Shown piece after piece: positions 36,248 through 48,360 of a stretch of DNA of 64,000 bases. Within the stretch, counting starts at the first letter, position 1; each line of letters begins with the position of its first letter. The DNA is taken from contig NW_006920876.1 in NCBI RefSeq assembly GCF_000417875.1, positions 60,683-124,682 on the forward strand. The letters are read 5' to 3'. This DNA comes from Pseudozyma flocculosa PF-1 (lineage: Eukaryota > Basidiomycota > Ustilaginomycetes > Ustilaginales > Ustilaginaceae). Under the pieces are notes generated by a model that saw only the letters and a program-made list of their open reading frames with translations, had not been told where the DNA came from and ran no database searches. Both the position numbers and the translations under genes were made by a program.

Positions 36248-37496
36248 ATGACCTCGCCAGTACTCAACGTAGGTATCGAGGTCTCCTCGCAAAGCCATCG
36301 GCTACTGCTGATTGGCAGTCGAGGCAGCGTAGGCCCCACCCTGGTGGAGAACAAGTCGGCTCGGACCGCGGCGCTTCCCCCTGTTCACATCTCGTCCGCT
36401 CAGGTTGCATCCAGCTGACGCCCCAGCGCCGCTTCTCTGCCGCCTATCCCTCTCTTGACCTGACCTGCTCGCCTTTGGCGTCGCCCGATCCCTCGCAAAA
36501 TGTCGTCGGACACCTTCGCACCGCCAACACCACCGACTTCTACATCCACCTTTGGCCATCCCTTGACCTATCCGCTCCGTTCGATCGACCCTCTCTGCTA
36601 CTTCGCCACGCCGTCTCTCTTCGCACGCCACACCACAACCCGCACGATAGGTGGTCCGCTACTCGGCCCTCGTCGGCGGCATCGGATACGGCGTCGTCCA
36701 CCGCCGAACGCTCCAGGCACGGGAGGACGACAAGGCCGCGCAGAGGGCCTACAAGCACAAGGAGGACCTCATCAAGCAGGCCAAGAAGGCATACGCGCAG
36801 AAGCTCGTCGCCAAGCAGTCCGATACCGGCAGTGAGTGTCGCATACGGGCCATTTTGGCGGCGGTGGTTGACCACGGCGCACGGCGGCGGAGGCAGTGGT
36901 CCTGGCCGCGTCCAGCTGTCGCTCGACCGGGGGCTACCGGAAGATGCGCTGAGGACAGGCCCAGCTTAGTCGGGTCTTGGACTGGTGCGCCGCTATCAGC
37001 GGAGCTCTCCGGTCGGTCAGACGTCGCTGCGCTGCGCAGAGGCAGCTGCTCTCGCCTTGGCCGCCAACATGATGCTGGCCTGGCACTGCGGGGTCTCCAA
37101 CGTGTAGGATCGATGACCACAGTGATCGACCATCCGCCCTCCCTTGCGGCACGGCCACCGACGAGGCTCCGTTTATCGTCCGGGAATTGCTGGCGACGGA
37201 GCCAAAAAGCTCGGGGCGTCCTGTTCTTCCCTACGGGACCAGCCCGTGTTCGTCGGCGTCCCTTCCGCATGAGGTGGCCTCGACCCGCCGCCCTGCTCCA
37301 GCCCTAATCGTGACGATGCTGAGCGCTGGCTACGAAGCGCGAAGACGGCGCATCCAATGGCCTGCGATGCTGACACTTGCTGCCCACCTTTCCTCGCCCA
37401 TGCCTCCCTCGCCCGCCTCCTACAGTCGTCACGGACCCGGAGAACCCTGCCTTTGACCTCGAGAAGTTCCTGCAGAAGTTTGAGCAAGAAAACTAG
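36248..37496 (+). CDS. ATP21: Mitochondrial F1Fo-ATP synthase subunit e
   Basis: Small inner-membrane subunit that helps dimerise ATP synthase and shape cristae. Exons 36248-36268 (MTSPVLN, 21 nt), 36651-36831 and 37426-37496 encode 90 residues, the normal size. The membrane helix VVRYSALVGGIGYGVVHRR carries the GIGYG (GxxxG) dimerisation motif. A charged coiled-coil tail follows (ALQAREDDKAAQRAYKHKE-like, with KQAKKAYAQKL) and the protein ends DPENPAFDLEKFLQKFEQEN. The introns (382 and 594 nt) exceed the coding length several-fold. The start was chosen as the only ATG giving a spliced frame into VVRYSALVGG. It converges with RIB4, 484 bp away. Confidence 0.92.
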
Positions 37497-37980
37497 GTAG
37501 AGAGCGGCAGGACAATATCCTCGAGAGACGATAAAGAGGCGGGGAACATCTTGGCCCTCCTTTTTGCCGGACTCTGCGGCGCAACCTTGCGTCGTCATGC
37601 TGCCAATCCCAAAACCCCATCATGGTCTCGTCTTCCCTGACACGGCGTCGACGACGTGTGCGGTACTGCGTCGCCGTCCGAAGCACGGAGAGTGTCACGA
37701 GCCTCTGTTGGTGCTCTGGGATCGCGTCGAGCTGTCCCGAGCTGGGGCATGCCGAGCGCTCGCCTATCTTCCCGGCCGGCCCGTCGCCCCCGCTCGTCAC
37801 ACACTAGCCGCTACTCGGCGGACGCACATGCAGGCACAACGTCGGCGCTGCCGAGTCATGTGCAGGATCCGTGTCAATCGTCTTCTCTTTTCTCGCCGAC
37901 GTACTCTTCCTATCTGGGCCGGCCCGGCAGGGACACACGCCGAGACGGCGCAGCCCAGCGTGAGGCAACAGTGCGAGTGT
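37497..37980. other. Convergent spacer between ATP21 and RIB4
   Basis: About 480 bp of 3' untranslated sequence for both genes; nothing else recognised. Confidence 0.45.
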
Positions 37981-39775
<1,795 letters not shown>

Positions 39776-41629
39776 ATGCGCGCGTCGTTAGCACTCAGGT
39801 CCAGGTTGACTTCCACCCACGGTCTCTTCCGCTCCACCGCCGCCGCCGCTCCTCGCACCATTGCAACACCGGCCATGCCGCCTTCGTCGACCAAGCCCGC
39901 CGCCGCCGCCGACGCCAGCCGCCGGCTCAACGCCGTTTCGCGCCACATGTCGTCCAGCCAGCCGCACGCCATCCAGGCGTCGGCACCTTCGTCGTCGTCG
40001 GGCCCCTCGGGCGTTTCGTCGGGCCTCGACGGTCAGCCCGTCCAGCTCTTTTCCGAGGGCGGCCTCCGCACCATCCTCCTCAACCGCGAAAAGGCCCTCA
40101 ACGCCGTCAACATGCAGATGGTCCACCTCCTCAACAAGTACATTGACGAGTGCACCCGCTCGCCCAACTGCCACGTCATCCTCCTGCGCGGCAAGGGCCG
40201 CGCTCTCTGCTCCGGCGGCGACGTCCTTGCCATCGTACACCAGGCCGACTCGTCCGACCCCGACGACCGCGCAAAGTCGACCGAGTTCTTCCGCGAAGAG
40301 TTCCAGCTCGACTACATGATCGCCCGCCTCGGCGAGGTCGCCAGCATCAACGCTTCCGGCCGCGACGGCAAAGACGCCCGCATCGCCCTCGAGTCCAAGG
40401 CGGGCGGCGCCACGGACACGGCCAAGCCAAAGGTCTTTGTCAGCCTCATGGACGGCATCACCATGGGCGGCGGCGTCGGCCTCTCGGTCCACGCGCCCCT
40501 CCGCATCGCCACCGAGCGCACCCGCTTCGCCATGCCCGAGACCGGCATCGGCTACTTCCCCGACGTCGGCGTCACCCGCGTCCTCGCCCGCCTCGACGGC
40601 AAGATCGGCCAGTACCTCGGCCTCACGGGCGCCCAGATCAGCGGCGAGGAGGCCTACCTCGCCGGCCTGGCCACCCACTACATCTCGTCAAGCAGCATCG
40701 ACCCCGTCGTCGCCCGCCTCGCCTCGCTTCCCGCCGAGGCCGCCTCGAACCCGGCGCTGGTCGCGTCCGCCATCGGCGAGTTCAGCGGCGACCCCTTCGG
40801 TGCCGAGCGCGCCGAAGTCGTCTCCAAGACGCCCTTCCTCGGCGACCGCCGCGTCGCGCTCGACTATGTCTTCGGCCAGCTGTCCTGCGAGAGCATCTTC
40901 CACTGCCTCGAGGAGATCGCGTCTGGCGAGGCGACGACGCAGGCGGCCCAGGAGCTCAAGCGGCTCGGCCTCGAGTTGATCACGCCCGACGTCAAGGAGT
41001 GGGCGCGCAAGACGCTCGACACGCTCCGGACGAAGTCGCCGCGCGCGCTCAAGGTGACGCACCAGGCCATCCTCGAGGCGCGCCGCTTCGACGTCGAGGA
41101 GGCCTTCCGCTTCGACATGCGCCTCGCCACGGCCTTCTGCGACCTGTCGATTGGGCGCGACTTTTTCACGGGCGTCACCCACGTCCTCGGACGCGACCCC
41201 AAGACGGGCAAGCGGGCGCAGGGCGTGGCCAAGTGGGACCCGCCGTCGCTCGAGCAGGTGTCGGACACGCAGATCCGCGCCCAATTCTTTGCCGACGTCG
41301 CGACGGCCGAGCGCGCCGGCCTCAAGATGAAGGTGCCCGAGCTCGAGCGCGTCCCCAAGCTGCCCGAGGAGCGCAAGGCGCGGCAGGCGCGCGACGCCGT
41401 GCTGCGCGGCCGGGGTCCGGGACGATGGGAGCCGACGTTCAACGTCTTTGCCCTGCCCAGCGAGGCCGAGGTCGAGTCGCTGCGAGAGGGCAGCCACCCA
41501 GCCTCGGGCGCCGTCGCCTCGAGCGACGACGAGCTGCTCGACTGCATCAAGAGGCACAAGAACCAGATGGTCGGCATCGACGTCAAGCTGCGCGACTACT
41601 TTGAGCGCACCCGGAGGAGGCAGGCGTAG
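39776..41629 (+). CDS. EHD3: 3-hydroxyisobutyryl-CoA hydrolase, mitochondrial
   Basis: Valine-catabolism thioesterase of the enoyl-CoA hydratase (crotonase) fold. It is a single exon of 617 residues. The first 50 or so residues are Arg/Ser/Ala-rich with almost no acid (MRASLALRSRLTSTHGLFRS), a mitochondrial presequence. Crotonase motifs follow: LFSEGGLRTILLNREKALNAVN, RALCSGGDVLAIV (oxyanion-hole GGD), SLMDGITMGGGVGLSVHAPLR (second oxyanion glycine), and TRFAMPETGIGYFPDVGVTRVLARL with the catalytic Glu of PETGIGYFPD. The C-terminal helical part includes QLSCESIFHCLEEIASG, FRFDMRLATAFC and FFTGVTHVL. The body is longer than the yeast protein (about 500 residues) through an Ala/Ser-rich N-terminus and a Gly-rich loop near residue 200. 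I see no intron. Confidence 0.94.
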   Translation: MRASLALRSRLTSTHGLFRSTAAAAPRTIATPAMPPSSTKPAAAADASRRLNAVSRHMSSSQPHAIQASAPSSSSGPSGVSSGLDGQPVQLFSEGGLRTILLNREKALNAVNMQMVHLLNKYIDECTRSPNCHVILLRGKGRALCSGGDVLAIVHQADSSDPDDRAKSTEFFREEFQLDYMIARLGEVASINASGRDGKDARIALESKAGGATDTAKPKVFVSLMDGITMGGGVGLSVHAPLRIATERTRFAMPETGIGYFPDVGVTRVLARLDGKIGQYLGLTGAQISGEEAYLAGLATHYISSSSIDPVVARLASLPAEAASNPALVASAIGEFSGDPFGAERAEVVSKTPFLGDRRVALDYVFGQLSCESIFHCLEEIASGEATTQAAQELKRLGLELITPDVKEWARKTLDTLRTKSPRALKVTHQAILEARRFDVEEAFRFDMRLATAFCDLSIGRDFFTGVTHVLGRDPKTGKRAQGVAKWDPPSLEQVSDTQIRAQFFADVATAERAGLKMKVPELERVPKLPEERKARQARDAVLRGRGPGRWEPTFNVFALPSEAEVESLREGSHPASGAVASSDDELLDCIKRHKNQMVGIDVKLRDYFERTRRRQA

Positions 41630-43169
41630 TCCCGCCGATGGCACGGCGACCGGGAGAAGAGCATTGTGGAATATCGACATTAAAGTCCGGTGTCCTTCGT
41701 TTGTCGTGCTTGCCTTGGGCGGGCTGACCCCGTGCACGCCACGCAGACCGCTGCCCGTCTCTGAGCGCTCACCGAGCTGCTGCTCGCGACTGACCATCGA
41801 TGCTCAGCTCCGACCGACCCATAGGCTGTCGAAGACCGGGGGGTGCCCTCGTATCCCGACTGGGCGGGGCGACTGCATCGATCGACCGAGCCACATCCAC
41901 CGCTCGAACAGATCGTCCGACATGCCTTCGGTGCTCCTGTTCGTCTGGGATCGGTTCCAGGACTGTGCCACGCGATGAGCCAGGGAGGGCCTGCTCGAGC
42001 ATGGTGGTCGGCCGTGCGGTCCAATGCGTCGCTCCTCTTGCACCCGTCGATGAGCACCGGTCTTGGCACCAGATCGCGCCTGCATTGACGGTAGCGGGCG
42101 CAGAAGCGACATGGTCGAGACGATACCTTTGACTTGCCCGCGGAGCGAGCACGTCGATGGAGACGAGACCGGGGAATGTGATGGTGATGGTCAGATGGCA
42201 TGCTCCCACGTAGCCAAACAACGCCTGTTGCCCGGGGCCACGATCAACCAGCCAGGCGGGGCGGGCAAAGAACGAGACGGAGAAAGGTGCCGTGTCCTGA
42301 GGACGCGTTTTGGCGGGCTGCCCGCGCCGCCCCTGCCTTGCGCCACCCCCCGCTTCTGGCCCAGCGCGGCCGCGGTCTTCGACATCTCAGAGCTCCGCCG
42401 CCGCCTCATCAATGGCTGCGACGCCACCCGCCGGCAACGTACGGCAGCGGTCCTCGTCCTCGAGCTGATCAGCCTGCCGTTGGATTTCCTGCGCATCTTC
42501 GCAGACGCACAGTTCGGGCAGCGGCGAGGTGTGCTCCGGCGAGCCATGCGCGCCCCACAGAGGGTGGGGGTCAGAATGTTCCGCCCACAGTGGTGGTCAC
42601 CCTCCCGGCCCGACCCATTCGCGCCGGGCAACCGCTTGTCTTCGAAGTGGACACCTCTTCCTGGGCGCATTCTTCCTCAGGCCTCGGCGGTCCAGAAAGG
42701 CGACGCGGTCACCCCGTCGACCACCCCTAGCCCGCGACGGCCAAAACCTGGCACGCAACGTCCGTCTTCGGCTCGAGCGTGCCACTCTGCTCTCGGAGCC
42801 AAACACATCACGGCCTCGTCCTTGCAATCGGGCCGTCCCTCGGCCCGTCGACTCTCCCTCGATGAACAGGCCCGGGATGCGGCAGCATCCTAGGCTTCCG
42901 AATGAGCTGTGGACGCTAGTCCTGGATCATCTCGATCCCGCCCTAGTCCGCTGGGACGAAACCTCTCTCCGGCGGGTCCGCAACAAGTCATGAGCAGAAG
43001 GGGACCGCGGTCGTCATGCTCCGCTGTGGTCTCGTCGTTCGAGCTTGCCTCAGAGTTTGCCTCCCGCTCGGTGAGACCGGGCGAGCGAGTGGTGGTGCCT
43101 GAGCAATGAGCCGCCGAAGCTCCAACGATCGAGTCCGGACCGTACGCACGACGCGGCGAGACAAACGCG
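41630..43169. other. Intergenic region between EHD3 and tRNA-Gly
   Basis: About 1.5 kb of mixed-frame sequence. The only protein-like signal is a short F-box-like stretch at 42862-42993, listed separately. Otherwise nothing recognised. Confidence 0.45.
42862..42993 (+). pseudogene. Possible F-box fragment
   Basis: An in-frame segment starting MNRPGMRQHPRLPNELWTLV and continuing LDHLDPALVRWDETSLRRVR resembles the start of an F-box (LPxELWxxxLxHLxP). It stops after 43 residues, with no obvious splice donor or downstream exon carrying the rest of the domain. It may be a decayed remnant, a short real gene, or chance in GC-rich DNA. Confidence 0.25.
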
Positions 43170-43179
43170 AAAAAAGAAA
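43170..43179 (-). terminator. RNA polymerase III terminator of tRNA-Gly
   Basis: Read on the minus strand, TTTCTTTTTT directly follows the discriminator base of the tRNA; a T run of this kind is the normal Pol III stop. Confidence 0.85.
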
Positions 43180-43282
43180 TGCATTGACGGGGACTCGAAC
43201 CCCGGTCGAGTCGAATCGGTTAATCGTCGGATGACCAGACGATGAGTGGCAACGACTCATGATACCCCTACACTATCAATGC
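43180..43282 (-). tRNA. tRNA-Gly(GCC) with 32-nt intron
   Basis: On the minus strand the gene folds fully. The acceptor stem is GCATTGA/TCAATGC with discriminator A (43180), and box A is TAGTGTAGGGG. The anticodon stem AGTCG/CGACT closes the loop TTGCCA...T with anticodon GCC. The variable loop is 4 nt, and the T arm is CGGGG-TTCGAGT-CCCCG (box B GGTTCGAGTCC). The mature RNA is 71 nt, as usual for tRNA-Gly. A 32-nt intron sits at the canonical position after base 37 and holds a perfect 6-bp hairpin, ATCGTC/GACGAT. A T-rich terminator follows at once. Confidence 0.95.
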
Positions 43283-43599
43283 TCGGATGGTGCGAAGTCA
43301 GATCTATTACGTAATAAACATACAGCGCTCCACGCCTCTCAGTCTGGCCTGCTTGAGCGCCTGAGGTTTGCCCGGGGGTCGCGTTCTTCTCGCCGCGCCG
43401 CCCCACTCCACATTATTAGCGGCGGGGCCATCTACCTGCTAGTTGCTTCCTCACCATCTCACCACCACCAGTACCGCCGCCTGCCCCCTCCTGCCACCTC
43501 CTGCCACCTCCTGCCACCTCCTACCACCGCCATTGGCCGCCAACGTCGCTGTTCGCCGGGGACCCAGGCGACTGCTCAACGCGCGCCGTCCGCTCAGCC
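43283..43599. other. tRNA-Gly to CLP1 spacer (promoter and leader)
   Basis: About 320 bp containing the tRNA 5' flank, and the CLP1 leader with a 10-bp tandem repeat (43481-43530). An ATTATTACGTAATAA-like AT-rich patch near 43300-43320 stands out in this GC-rich DNA. Confidence 0.5.
43481..43530. repeat. 10-bp tandem repeat in CLP1 leader
   Basis: Five adjacent decamers match CTGCCACCTC: three perfect copies (43491-43520), and one at each end with one to three changes. Confidence 0.85.
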
Positions 43600-45977
43600 A
43601 TGGCCGACCCGTCCTCGTCCTCCGGCGCCGGCGCCGGCCCGTCGATACGGCGCGTGACGCTGCCACCCCGATCCGAGTACCGCTTCGAGCTCGAGCCCCA
43701 TGAGCGCCTCTCGATCCGCCTGCTGCCCAACGCCGGCGACGCCGAAATCTTTGGCGCTGAGCTGGTCGGCAGCACCCAGGAGCGCTGGTACCCGTTCGGC
43801 GACGAGGCCAAGGCGGCCGTCTCGACGTGGAACGGCGCTCAGATCGACATCGCCGGCAGCGCCACCACCGAGTACCTCGCCGACGAGCCCTCGCCCACCT
43901 ACACGTCCTACTCCAACCTCCATCTCTACCTCGAAAAGGCCAGGATACAGGCGAGGCAGGCGCTCCGCCAGGATCCCAAGCTCCTCACCGCCCTCGTGTC
44001 GGCCGGCTCGGACCCTTCCTACATCGCGCCCAGGGCCACAGACGAGGACCCGGGCGCGGCGGGCGGCAACCACGGCGGCTCGTCGGCCGCTGCCGCCTCC
44101 AATGCGAGCTCGACGAGCGCCTATCGGCCAGAGGGCCAGGGACCGCGCGTCATGGTTCTGGGCCCCGAGTCGGCAGGCAAGACGAGCCTGATCAAGTTCC
44201 TCTCCAACTACGCGCTCCGCTCACCCGTCGTCGCTAGCCTGGGCAAGGGAGAGGCGGGCAAGGTGGCCGAGTCGCTGCGCAAGGGCGGCGACGGCATCGT
44301 CTACCCGGACGCCATCGACGACGAGACCGAGGAGAGCAAAAAGAAGCGCAAGCTCGAAGAGAGCCAGAGCGAAATCACCGGCTGGTGGCCCGTCGTCGTC
44401 AACCTCGACCCGAGCGAGGGCGCCTCGCCGCTACCCTGCTGCCTCTCTGCTCTCCCGCTCTCGCCGCTGCCATTGGCCTCGCTGCCGTCGCCGTCGCCCG
44501 CATTCCCGCTCGGCACGAGCACGCCGACGACGGGTGCCATCCCGCCGGGTCCCTCGACGGCCCACGGCGTCGCGCCGCTCTCGCTGTGGCTCGGTAAGGA
44601 GAGCGTGCGCGAAAACGAGAGGCACTTTCGGCGCGTCGTCGACTGGCTCGTCGAGGGCGTCGAGAGGAGGCTCGCCAGGGACTTTCGCAGCCGCATGTCC
44701 GGCCTGCTCATCGACACGCCGGGCGTCATCACCGCCGACGCGCGGTCGAGGTACGCCTTCATCCAACACTGCGTCAAGGCATTCAAGGGTTAGTGAGCGG
44801 GTGGGGATGGCCGCGGCGCCGGAGCGCATAGCCTTGCCTGTGAGCAGGGAACATGACTGACGACAGTGGCTGCTGTGGCTTTCCTCCTCCACCCCTCCGA
44901 TCTCTCCGATCCCCCTTTCACAGTCGACACAATCGTCATTCTGGGCCACGAAAAGCTCAACATCGAAATGACACGCATGTTTGGCAGCGGCGCCGCCCCC
45001 TCGCGCGTACCGGGCACCGACGGCATCCCGCTCCCGCGGGTCAATGTGATCAAGCTGCCCAAGTCTGGCGGCGTCGTGGACCTCGACGATACGTACAAGC
45101 AGCGGCTGCGCGCGCTCCAGGTGCGAAACTACTTTTACGGCGGCTCCGCAGCACCCTCGAGCAAGTCGGGCGGCGGCGGTGGTGGTGATGGCAGCACGAC
45201 GGGCGGGACGGGGCTGCCGCAGGCTGCGCTGCCTGGCCATGCCGACCCGCTGGGCGGCCTGCCGTCCCTAAGCCCGTTTTCGACGACGATCCCCTTTGAC
45301 CTCCTCGAGGTGTACCGCGTTGGACAAGGTGAGGACGGGGAGCGAGGTATCGTCCACCTCTCAGCCTCAGCGCCGGGTTAGAAGCTGACCCTCTCTCACT
45401 CCTCTTGGATCCGTCTGGATGTGCATCAGAGGCGATGGCGCCCTCTTCGGCGCTGCCCATCGGTGCACAACGGACCGTGACGCAGACGCAGCTCGTCAAG
45501 CTGGACCCGACCAACTCGGCAGCGGACCAGTCGTCGCTCCTCAACTCGGTGCTGGCGCTGGTGCAGCCGCCACGCGGTGGCGGAGGGGCGGGCCAGCCGG
45601 ACTCGATTCAGGAGCCCGACGACGACGAGATCCTGGGCGCGCCCATTCTCGGCTTTGTGCATGTGTGAGTGGCAGGGCCGGCTTTTCGCTTTCGAAGACC
45701 ACTATGCGAGCCAAGCGCTGAAGGGAATTCATCTCGCGGACTCTGCTTGTGGATCGCGTTCGCACAGCGCCGACATCGATACGGTGCGCAAGAAAATTAC
45801 CGTCCTCAGCCCCATGGCGGGTCGGCTGCCGAGCAAGACGGCCATCCTTGGCGTGAGTAATGAAGGGTCAGCACTTCGTGTGCCCTTGTGATCCTGTGCC
45901 ATGGCGCTGACTCCGGCACTCGTCCCCGCTTCGCTCGTGGCCCCCTTCTGCAGTCGCTCGATTGGCACGACGTCTAG
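43600..45977 (+). CDS. CLP1: Pre-mRNA cleavage/polyadenylation factor Clp1
   Basis: Subunit of cleavage factor IA (CF II in animals), acting in mRNA 3'-end formation in the nucleus; animal Clp1 is also an RNA 5'-kinase. Exons 43600-44788, 44924-45328, 45430-45664, 45768-45852 and 45954-45977 encode 645 residues. The N-terminal domain includes RRVTLPPRSEYRFELEPHE and GAELVGSTQERWYPFG. An intact P-loop GPESAGKTSL lies at 188-197. GWWPVVVNLDPSEG and SGLLIDTPGVI follow; then, after the first intron, VDTIVILGHEKL. The C-terminal domain holds MAPSSALPIGA, GFVHV|ADIDTVRKKITVLSP and GRLPSKTAILG, and the end is SLDWHDV. A second acceptor at 44867 would keep the frame and add 19 residues; homology favours 44924. 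It ends 71 bp from the convergent CNS1. Confidence 0.94.
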
Positions 45978-46048
45978 ATTGGCCCCTTGCTGCAACGACT
46001 TGAATTACAGAGACTCGTCTCCTCGCTGCCGCCACCGCCGCCGGCCCA

Positions 46049-47371
46049 CTACTGCTTTTTTGCCTCGTCGCGCTGCTTTTTGAACCGCTCGACCCACGCC
46101 TTTTCCTCGTCGCCCTTTGGGACGACGACGAGGCTGAGCATGCCATCGCGCATGACCATCCCGTCCCGGTCCTGGGGTTTCTTGGGGTCGGGCGAATCCT
46201 TTGCGGCCTGGTCCATGATCTGACGCAGGGTGAGCTTTTTCCCGAGCTTGAGCAGACGCTGCTTGTGCGTGGTGGCGTAGACGTTGAGGTTGTCTGCGAC
46301 GTACTCCCCCTTGGTGTCCCAGGGCAGCGAGGGGGGAGAGGGGAACATGCTCTCGAGGTGGAGGTGCAGCGGCGTGTCCTCTGCGTAGCACTGGATCAGG
46401 TCCGACTGGGCGTGGGCCGGGTAGATGAAGAAGACGGGCAGCACGAGGGGCGTGCGGATGGGGTCGGGTGCCTGCCACCGCACCGTCGACGACGACGACG
46501 ACGAGGAGGGCGGTGCGACGAGGGGCAGCTTGGGCGACGAGTGGGGCGGAAGCTCCTCTGGGTCAAAGTGGGCCGGCGTCGGGTTGTCCGGAGGGCGCGG
46601 CGACGACTCGAGCCACAGCCCGCGCGAGAGAAAGGCCTGGGTGAGGGCGGCCTCGGTTTCCCTCTTTCTCCGCTCTCGCTCGGCCTTTTCCAGTGCCTGG
46701 CGCTTGACGAGGTCGTCTCGCTCCTGGGCCTTTTTGCGGAGTGCGGCGATGGCCTGGTTTGCGTCGTCGATGGTGAGGGCGAGGTCGCACGTCTTTACGC
46801 AGTCTGCGGAGCGGTCGAGGGCGAGGAGCGCGCGGGCGGCGCGGTAGTAGGCCTTGATGTTGCGCGGGTTGATGGCGAGCGTGGCCGACGTGTCGCGGAG
46901 GCACATTCCGTAGTTTTGCAGCTCGAGGTTGCACGCGGCGCGGTTGACGTGCAGCGTCTCCCTCAGCGCCTTGTCCTCTGGCCCAGCCTCGATGGCCTGG
47001 GTATAGAAGCCGGCGGCCTCCCTAAAGCGCTTGTGGACGAAATTGGTGTTCCCTTGCTCCTTGAAGTTGGCGGCGACCTCGTCGGGCGTGCCGTCAAAGG
47101 CGAGGGCCTGGAGCGCCTCGAGCTTGGTCTGCGCCGCCGGGTCGTTTGCGACGTTGCTCGGATCGAGGTCCTGCATGAAGAAGGGGATCGAGTCAAACGA
47201 CTTTAACGTCTCCTCGAGGTTGCGCGGCGACGGCGACGTCTGGTTGGCCCAGCCGGCCATGGTCTCCGAGGGCCCAGAACCCGCGCTGGGGGCAGGGGCG
47301 GCAGGGCCGCCGGTCGAGGACTGGGGCGGCGTCGGCGTCGGCGTATCTGGTACAGGTTCGATGATGGCCAT
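46049..47371 (-). CDS. CNS1: Hsp90/Hsp70 co-chaperone Cns1 (TTC4-like TPR protein)
   Basis: Essential yeast TPR co-chaperone that links Hsp90 to clients such as eEF2. It is a single exon of 440 residues. The start at 47371 (MAIIEPVPDTPTPTP) was chosen because the in-frame sequence upstream is leader-like. Conserved parts are the N-terminal SFDSIPFFMQDLDPSN segment and a three-repeat TPR block with carboxylate-clamp style motifs (ANFKEQGNTNFVHKRFREAA, LHVNRAACNLELQNYGMCLRD, NIKAYYRAARALLALDRSAD). A charged helix follows (RDDLVKRQALEKAERERRKRE). The C-terminal wheel domain has LVLPVFFIYPAHAQSDLIQ, PWDTKGEYVADNLNVY and MLSLVVVPKGDEEKAWVERF. A Pro/Ser insert lies between them. It converges with CLP1 and diverges from the choline kinase gene. 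Confidence 0.93.
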   Translation of the reverse strand: MAIIEPVPDTPTPTPPQSSTGGPAAPAPSAGSGPSETMAGWANQTSPSPRNLEETLKSFDSIPFFMQDLDPSNVANDPAAQTKLEALQALAFDGTPDEVAANFKEQGNTNFVHKRFREAAGFYTQAIEAGPEDKALRETLHVNRAACNLELQNYGMCLRDTSATLAINPRNIKAYYRAARALLALDRSADCVKTCDLALTIDDANQAIAALRKKAQERDDLVKRQALEKAERERRKRETEAALTQAFLSRGLWLESSPRPPDNPTPAHFDPEELPPHSSPKLPLVAPPSSSSSSSTVRWQAPDPIRTPLVLPVFFIYPAHAQSDLIQCYAEDTPLHLHLESMFPSPPSLPWDTKGEYVADNLNVYATTHKQRLLKLGKKLTLRQIMDQAAKDSPDPKKPQDRDGMVMRDGMLSLVVVPKGDEEKAWVERFKKQRDEAKKQ

Positions 47372-48360
47372 GGCGACAGCGGCAGCGGCGGCGACAACCC
47401 GGTGTGGTGCGGTGTGATGTGGTGCGGTGGGGCGTCTGGGCAGTGGTGGTCGAGGGGCCAGCAGACGAGGCCATCCGAAGGTCGGTCGAGGAGAATTTAA
47501 GAGGACGTGGGAGCAGCCTTGCAGCATCCACCGGATCACCCGAAACCCGAATTCTGAGCTGGAGTGGGGGAGGGCGGCCGCGCCTTCGATGATGGAAGGA
47601 AGCCGACGCACGGCAGCTGCCGCTCGCCTGCTCGCCTGGATCCGGCCAGTCGGAAGCCAAGAAGGGCAAGGGCCCAACGTGCGCCGGCCGGCCCCGCTGC
47701 GCGCACCTCGCTAGCCAGGCAGAGGCCAAGTCACGCCAGGCGAGGCCAGGCGAGGCCCAGCCCAACTCTCTCCGCCTTCGTCATTGCCAGGCCTGACTTG
47801 ACTTGACCCGACCCCGGCTGGCCTCGCACCGCAACGCTTCGCTCCTTTCAGCGCTCTCCTCTCTCCTTCCCACTTCCATCTTGACACTCCCCTCGCCATC
47901 AACACCCTCGCAAAGGACCAAGGATCCAGGATCAATATTGCGCTTCTCTCGGGACCATCGCACCGCATACCCTCTCGCGCCCGGAGCCACTGCCTCGTCG
48001 CTCACTCCCACCCATCCCTACCTGCTCTGCTATCGGCTCCCGATCCACCTTTCACGCCCAATTTCACGAACCACACGTCCAGCCTTGCCATCCTTCACCC
48101 GCCAACGACGAAGCCGACAGCAGCCTCGCTCTGCCATCCTCATTAGCCGGCTGGCCCAAAGTTTATCTCTCTGGACCATCCCGTCGTCACAACCCATCGG
48201 CACCTCCACGCATGCAGCCAGCGTTGCAAACGCCAAAATCCCTCTTGACGTCTTCCGTGCAGCCAGCTCAGGCACCTCCTTGACCTTATTCACCACCACA
48301 TATTCAGCTTGATACCTCTCCCCGCCCAACCCTCGCTCCAGCTGAACACCACGGGCGATC
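47372..48360. other. Divergent spacer between CNS1 and choline kinase
   Basis: About 990 bp with both promoters. GTGGTGCGGTGTGATG repeats lie near 47400-47427 beside CNS1, an AGGCCAGGCGAGG repeat lies near 47738-47757, and a CT/CA-rich leader runs from about 47.85 kb to the kinase start. No gene seen. Confidence 0.45.

Noticed and set aside
37060..37330. ATGATG and CTGA motifs in ATP21 intron 2
   Set aside because: Boxes are not paired at sensible distances and there is no recognisable rRNA complement.
39788..40678. Long antisense frame within EHD3
   Set aside because: Shadow of a GC-rich coding region; the plus-strand crotonase motifs are unambiguous.
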